A DNA stretch of 9,054 bases from Oscillibacter sp. Lineage in GTDB: Bacteria; Bacillota; Clostridia; Oscillospirales; Oscillospiraceae. Positions within the stretch are counted from its first letter, which is position 1, and every line of letters starts with the position of its first letter. Under the pieces are notes generated by a model. The model did no database searches, was not told the origin of the DNA, and was given only the letters and a program-made list of their open reading frames with translations. Positions 6,565 through 9,054 of this stretch are shown here, in pieces. Position numbers and translations under genes: made by a program. Location: NCBI GenBank assembly GCA_022796315.1, contig JAAWIL010000074.1, forward strand, positions 1-9,054, read 5' to 3'.

Positions 6565-6570
6565 GGAGGA
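6565..6570 (+). promoter_or_regulatory. Ribosome binding site that fixes the DUF975 start
   Basis: GGAGGA lies 8 nt before the ATG at 6579. The upstream in-frame ATG at 6516 has no such motif and lies almost at the predicted transcription start. The ATG at 6571 is out of frame. Confidence 0.75.
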
Positions 6571-6578
6571 ATGATCCC

Positions 6579-7418
6579 ATGCTGGCTGAACTCATCAACA
6601 GGCGGGCCCTGAAACAGGAGGCCCGGGAGACCCTGCGCGGCGCCCAGGTCTCCCCCAAGGCCTTTGTGGCGCTGTATCTGGCGCTGATTCTGGTGCTGGA
6701 CCTGGTGGACACCCTCAGCGGAACCGGGGCGCTGGGCATCTTTGTGATGATCCTGGTCCTCCTGCTGGCCCTGGTCCTGCGGGTGGGCTTCGTCCTCTAC
6801 TGCATGGCGGTCCGCCGGGGGGAGCGGTCGGAATATCTGACGCTGTTTGACGGCTTCTCCCTGGCCGGGAAGCTGGTGCTCCTGTACCTCCTGGAGTTCG
6901 TCTTCGTCTTCCTGTGGTCCATGCTCTTCACCATTCCCGGCATTGTGGCCACCTACCGCTACCGCTTCGCCGTCTACAATCTCTGCGAAAACCCGGAGCT
7001 CAGCCCCTTAGAGGCCATCAACATGAGCAAGCAGCAGACCCTGGGCTACAAGAGCCAGCTGTTCACCCTGGATCTGAGCTATCTGGGCTGGTCTGTCCTG
7101 TCCACCCTGCCGGTCTCCCTCTATAACGGCGTGGTGTTCTACTCCATCATGCAGGAGAACCTCGCGCTCTATTACGGGGCGGGCGTGGTCAGCCCTCTGC
7201 CCTTCGATGTCGCCGCCCTGATCCCCCTGTGGGCCGTGGTGGTGGTGAGCGGCCTGTGGCAGCTGGCGGTGTCCCTGTTCTACCTGGCCAACCGCCAGTG
7301 TACGGAGCTGGGGTACTTTGAGACCGCCAAGCGTACCTCCGGCGTGGGCTTCGGCGTCACGCCGCACCCCCGGATTCCCACGCCCTGGAACCGCCCCAAC
7401 ACCCCGGACGGCCTTTGA
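6579..7418 (+). CDS. DUF975 family integral membrane protein
   Basis: The chosen start gives 279 residues. The N terminus (ELINRRALKQEARETLRG, residues 4-21) is the short amphipathic lead typical of DUF975 proteins. About five to six hydrophobic segments follow, roughly 28-45, 52-77, 98-125, 169-190 and a long stretch after 205. The family core is clear: FTIPGIVATYRYR at 117-129, ENPELSPLEAINMSK at 137-151 and LDLSYLGW at 164-171. The hydrophilic, proline-rich C-terminal tail of about 30 residues is unlikely to be in the membrane. No biochemical function is established for this family, and I do not assign one. The gene stands alone: it is divergent from rnf, has its own promoter, and is followed by a strong hairpin. 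A version starting at 6516 would add 21 residues (MNLQTQQSRGSLTGARWRNDP), but the ribosome binding site and promoter position argue against it. Confidence 0.9.
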   Translation: MLAELINRRALKQEARETLRGAQVSPKAFVALYLALILVLDLVDTLSGTGALGIFVMILVLLLALVLRVGFVLYCMAVRRGERSEYLTLFDGFSLAGKLVLLYLLEFVFVFLWSMLFTIPGIVATYRYRFAVYNLCENPELSPLEAINMSKQQTLGYKSQLFTLDLSYLGWSVLSTLPVSLYNGVVFYSIMQENLALYYGAGVVSPLPFDVAALIPLWAVVVVSGLWQLAVSLFYLANRQCTELGYFETAKRTSGVGFGVTPHPRIPTPWNRPNTPDGL

Positions 7419-7455
7419 TCCCCGCCCCGCCGCCGGGATCGTTCTTCCTAAATGT

Positions 7456-7494
7456 ACAGCGTCCCCGGAGGGTTTAGAACCCCGGGGGCGCTGT
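7456..7494 (+). terminator. Strong hairpin after the DUF975 gene, probable terminator
   Basis: The arms ACAGCGTCCCCGG and CCGGGGGCGCTGT form about 13 pairs with one U-G wobble. The GGTT/AACC bases near the loop extend the stem. It lies 37 nt after the stop codon. The sequence after it (TGTCCTGCC) lacks a proper T run on the plus strand and none is present on the minus strand, so it is a poor classical terminator. It may instead protect the 3' end of the message. Confidence 0.55.
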
Positions 7495-7603
7495 TGTCCT
7501 GCCTCCCTCCCCGGCGGCCCCGGCGGCGGGCGGTAAGGGGGAGTTTCCGGGAATGGGGCTGGGAAACTTTACAGAAACTTCATGAAAAAGGACCCTCTTT
7601 TCC

Positions 7604-7632
7604 TTGCCGCTGAGGGAAAACTGTGTTATCAT
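7604..7632 (+). promoter_or_regulatory. ftsH: Predicted promoter for ftsH
   Basis: The -35 box TTGCCG (7604-7609, 4 of 6) and -10 box TATCAT (7627-7632, 5 of 6) have a 17-nt spacer. Starting near 7639, the transcript would have a leader of about 290 nt containing the copy B element and three more hairpins before ftsH. Around it, 7495-7603 and 7633-7706 hold no gene that I can support, only a weak GTTTCC/GGAAAC pair at 7543-7567. Confidence 0.55.
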
Positions 7633-7706
7633 GCTTTTTGCGGCGCCTTCTGCGGCCCGGCCTTTCTGTTTCCGGATTCTGGAAGCGGCCCCGGCGCAGG
7701 AGGGCC

Positions 7707-7804
7707 TATAGTCACCGCAGCGGAAAAGAAGCAGCCGCTTCTTTTCCACCCTGGGACGCCTATGCGCCCCAGGGGCCGTGAAACGGCCTGACGGTGCCCT
7801 TCAT
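7707..7804 (+). repeat. 98-bp palindromic element, copy B, in the ftsH leader
   Basis: This is the same element as at 2-99, in opposite orientation, with 12 differences in 98 positions and no indels. The hairpins are GGAAAAGAAGC/GCTTCTTTTCC (7723-7733 with 7738-7748), the CCCTGGG..GCG.CCCAGGG stem with one A-C mismatch (7749-7774), and GGCCGT-GAA-ACGGCC (7774-7788). The terminal pair CACCG-CAG / CTG-A-CGGTG (7713-7720 with 7788-7796) closes the fold. The third hairpin and the 3' closing arm (7766-7795) are identical in both copies; the differences fall in loops, in the first two stems and at the extreme 3' end. It lies inside the predicted ftsH transcript. Confidence 0.85.
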
Positions 7805-7814
7805 GGGAAAAACA

Positions 7815-7876
7815 CGGCACATGTGATGTGCCGGCGGGCTTTGCCCGCCTTGAACATCGGCTACCCGATGTTCAAG
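7815..7876 (+). promoter_or_regulatory. Tandem array of three perfect hairpins in the ftsH leader
   Basis: Directly after copy B come three perfect stems almost touching each other: CGGCACAT/ATGTGCCG with loop GTG (7815-7833), GGCGGGC/GCCCGCC with loop TTT (7833-7849), and CTTGAACATCGG/CCGATGTTCAAG with loop CTAC (7849-7876). The last is followed by TGTTTTGAC, a short T run, so it could be a weak attenuator. The array ends 54 nt before the ftsH start codon. It may belong to a longer version of the 98-bp element or be a separate leader RNA. I recognise no known regulatory RNA class. Confidence 0.6.
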
Positions 7877-7930
7877 TGTTTTGACGATATCGCTGGACTT
7901 TCGGCGTTCCACGAAAGGAGTCACGCATAC

Positions 7931-9054
<1,124 letters not shown>

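Noticed and set aside
7582..7791. 69-codon plus-strand frame in the ftsH leader
   Set aside because: It has no ribosome binding site, overlaps the promoter boxes, and would translate through the copy B hairpins.
7815..7876. CRISPR array
   Set aside because: The hairpins are all different in sequence; there are no identical repeats with regular unique spacers.

Overview
This window is GC-rich, with most codons ending in G or C. It looks like a chromosomal segment from an anaerobic, gut-type Clostridia member. A high-GC Oscillospiraceae-like organism (the Flavonifractor / Oscillibacter / Intestinimonas kind) is my inference, based on the Rnf operon of clostridial order rnfCDGEAB, a folate-type ECF transporter S component, a DUF975 membrane protein, FtsH, and strong AGGAGG ribosome binding sites. 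I could not run any database search.

Layout, left to right. Positions 1-99 hold an inverted copy of a ~98-bp palindrome-rich element. Positions 153-704 (minus) encode an ECF transporter S component with its own promoter (900-928) and a ~190-nt untranslated leader. A very good intrinsic terminator (930-964) closes the next unit. That unit is a complete six-gene rnf operon on the minus strand, 6143 to 985, reading rnfC, rnfD, rnfG, rnfE, rnfA, rnfB. Its genes are separated by 0-16 nt or overlap, and a promoter lies at 6249-6277. A GC-rich divergent intergenic region follows, then a plus-strand DUF975 membrane protein (6579-7418) with a promoter at 6478-6506. After a strong hairpin comes a ~500-nt gene-free stretch that holds a promoter (7604-7632), the second copy of the 98-bp element (7707-7804) and three more perfect hairpins (7815-7876). 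The final gene is the 5' part of ftsH (7931 to the window edge).

How the genes work together. The Rnf complex couples electron transfer between reduced ferredoxin and NAD+ to Na+ or H+ export, and so is a main energy-conserving machine of such anaerobes. All the expected cofactor residues are present: the two 4Fe-4S motifs and NADH/FMN region of RnfC, flavinylation motifs in RnfD and RnfG, paired membrane cysteines in RnfA and RnfE, and the poly-ferredoxin of RnfB. The S component would bind a vitamin for import through an ECF module encoded elsewhere. FtsH is the membrane AAA+ protease for quality control.

The protein-coding genes are all known families. The least explained features are non-coding: the 98-bp element, present twice in inverted orientation at 86/98 identity without gaps, with three hairpins closed by a terminal helix; the six consecutive hairpins it helps to form in the ftsH leader; and the long leader of the S-component gene, in which I recognise no known riboswitch.
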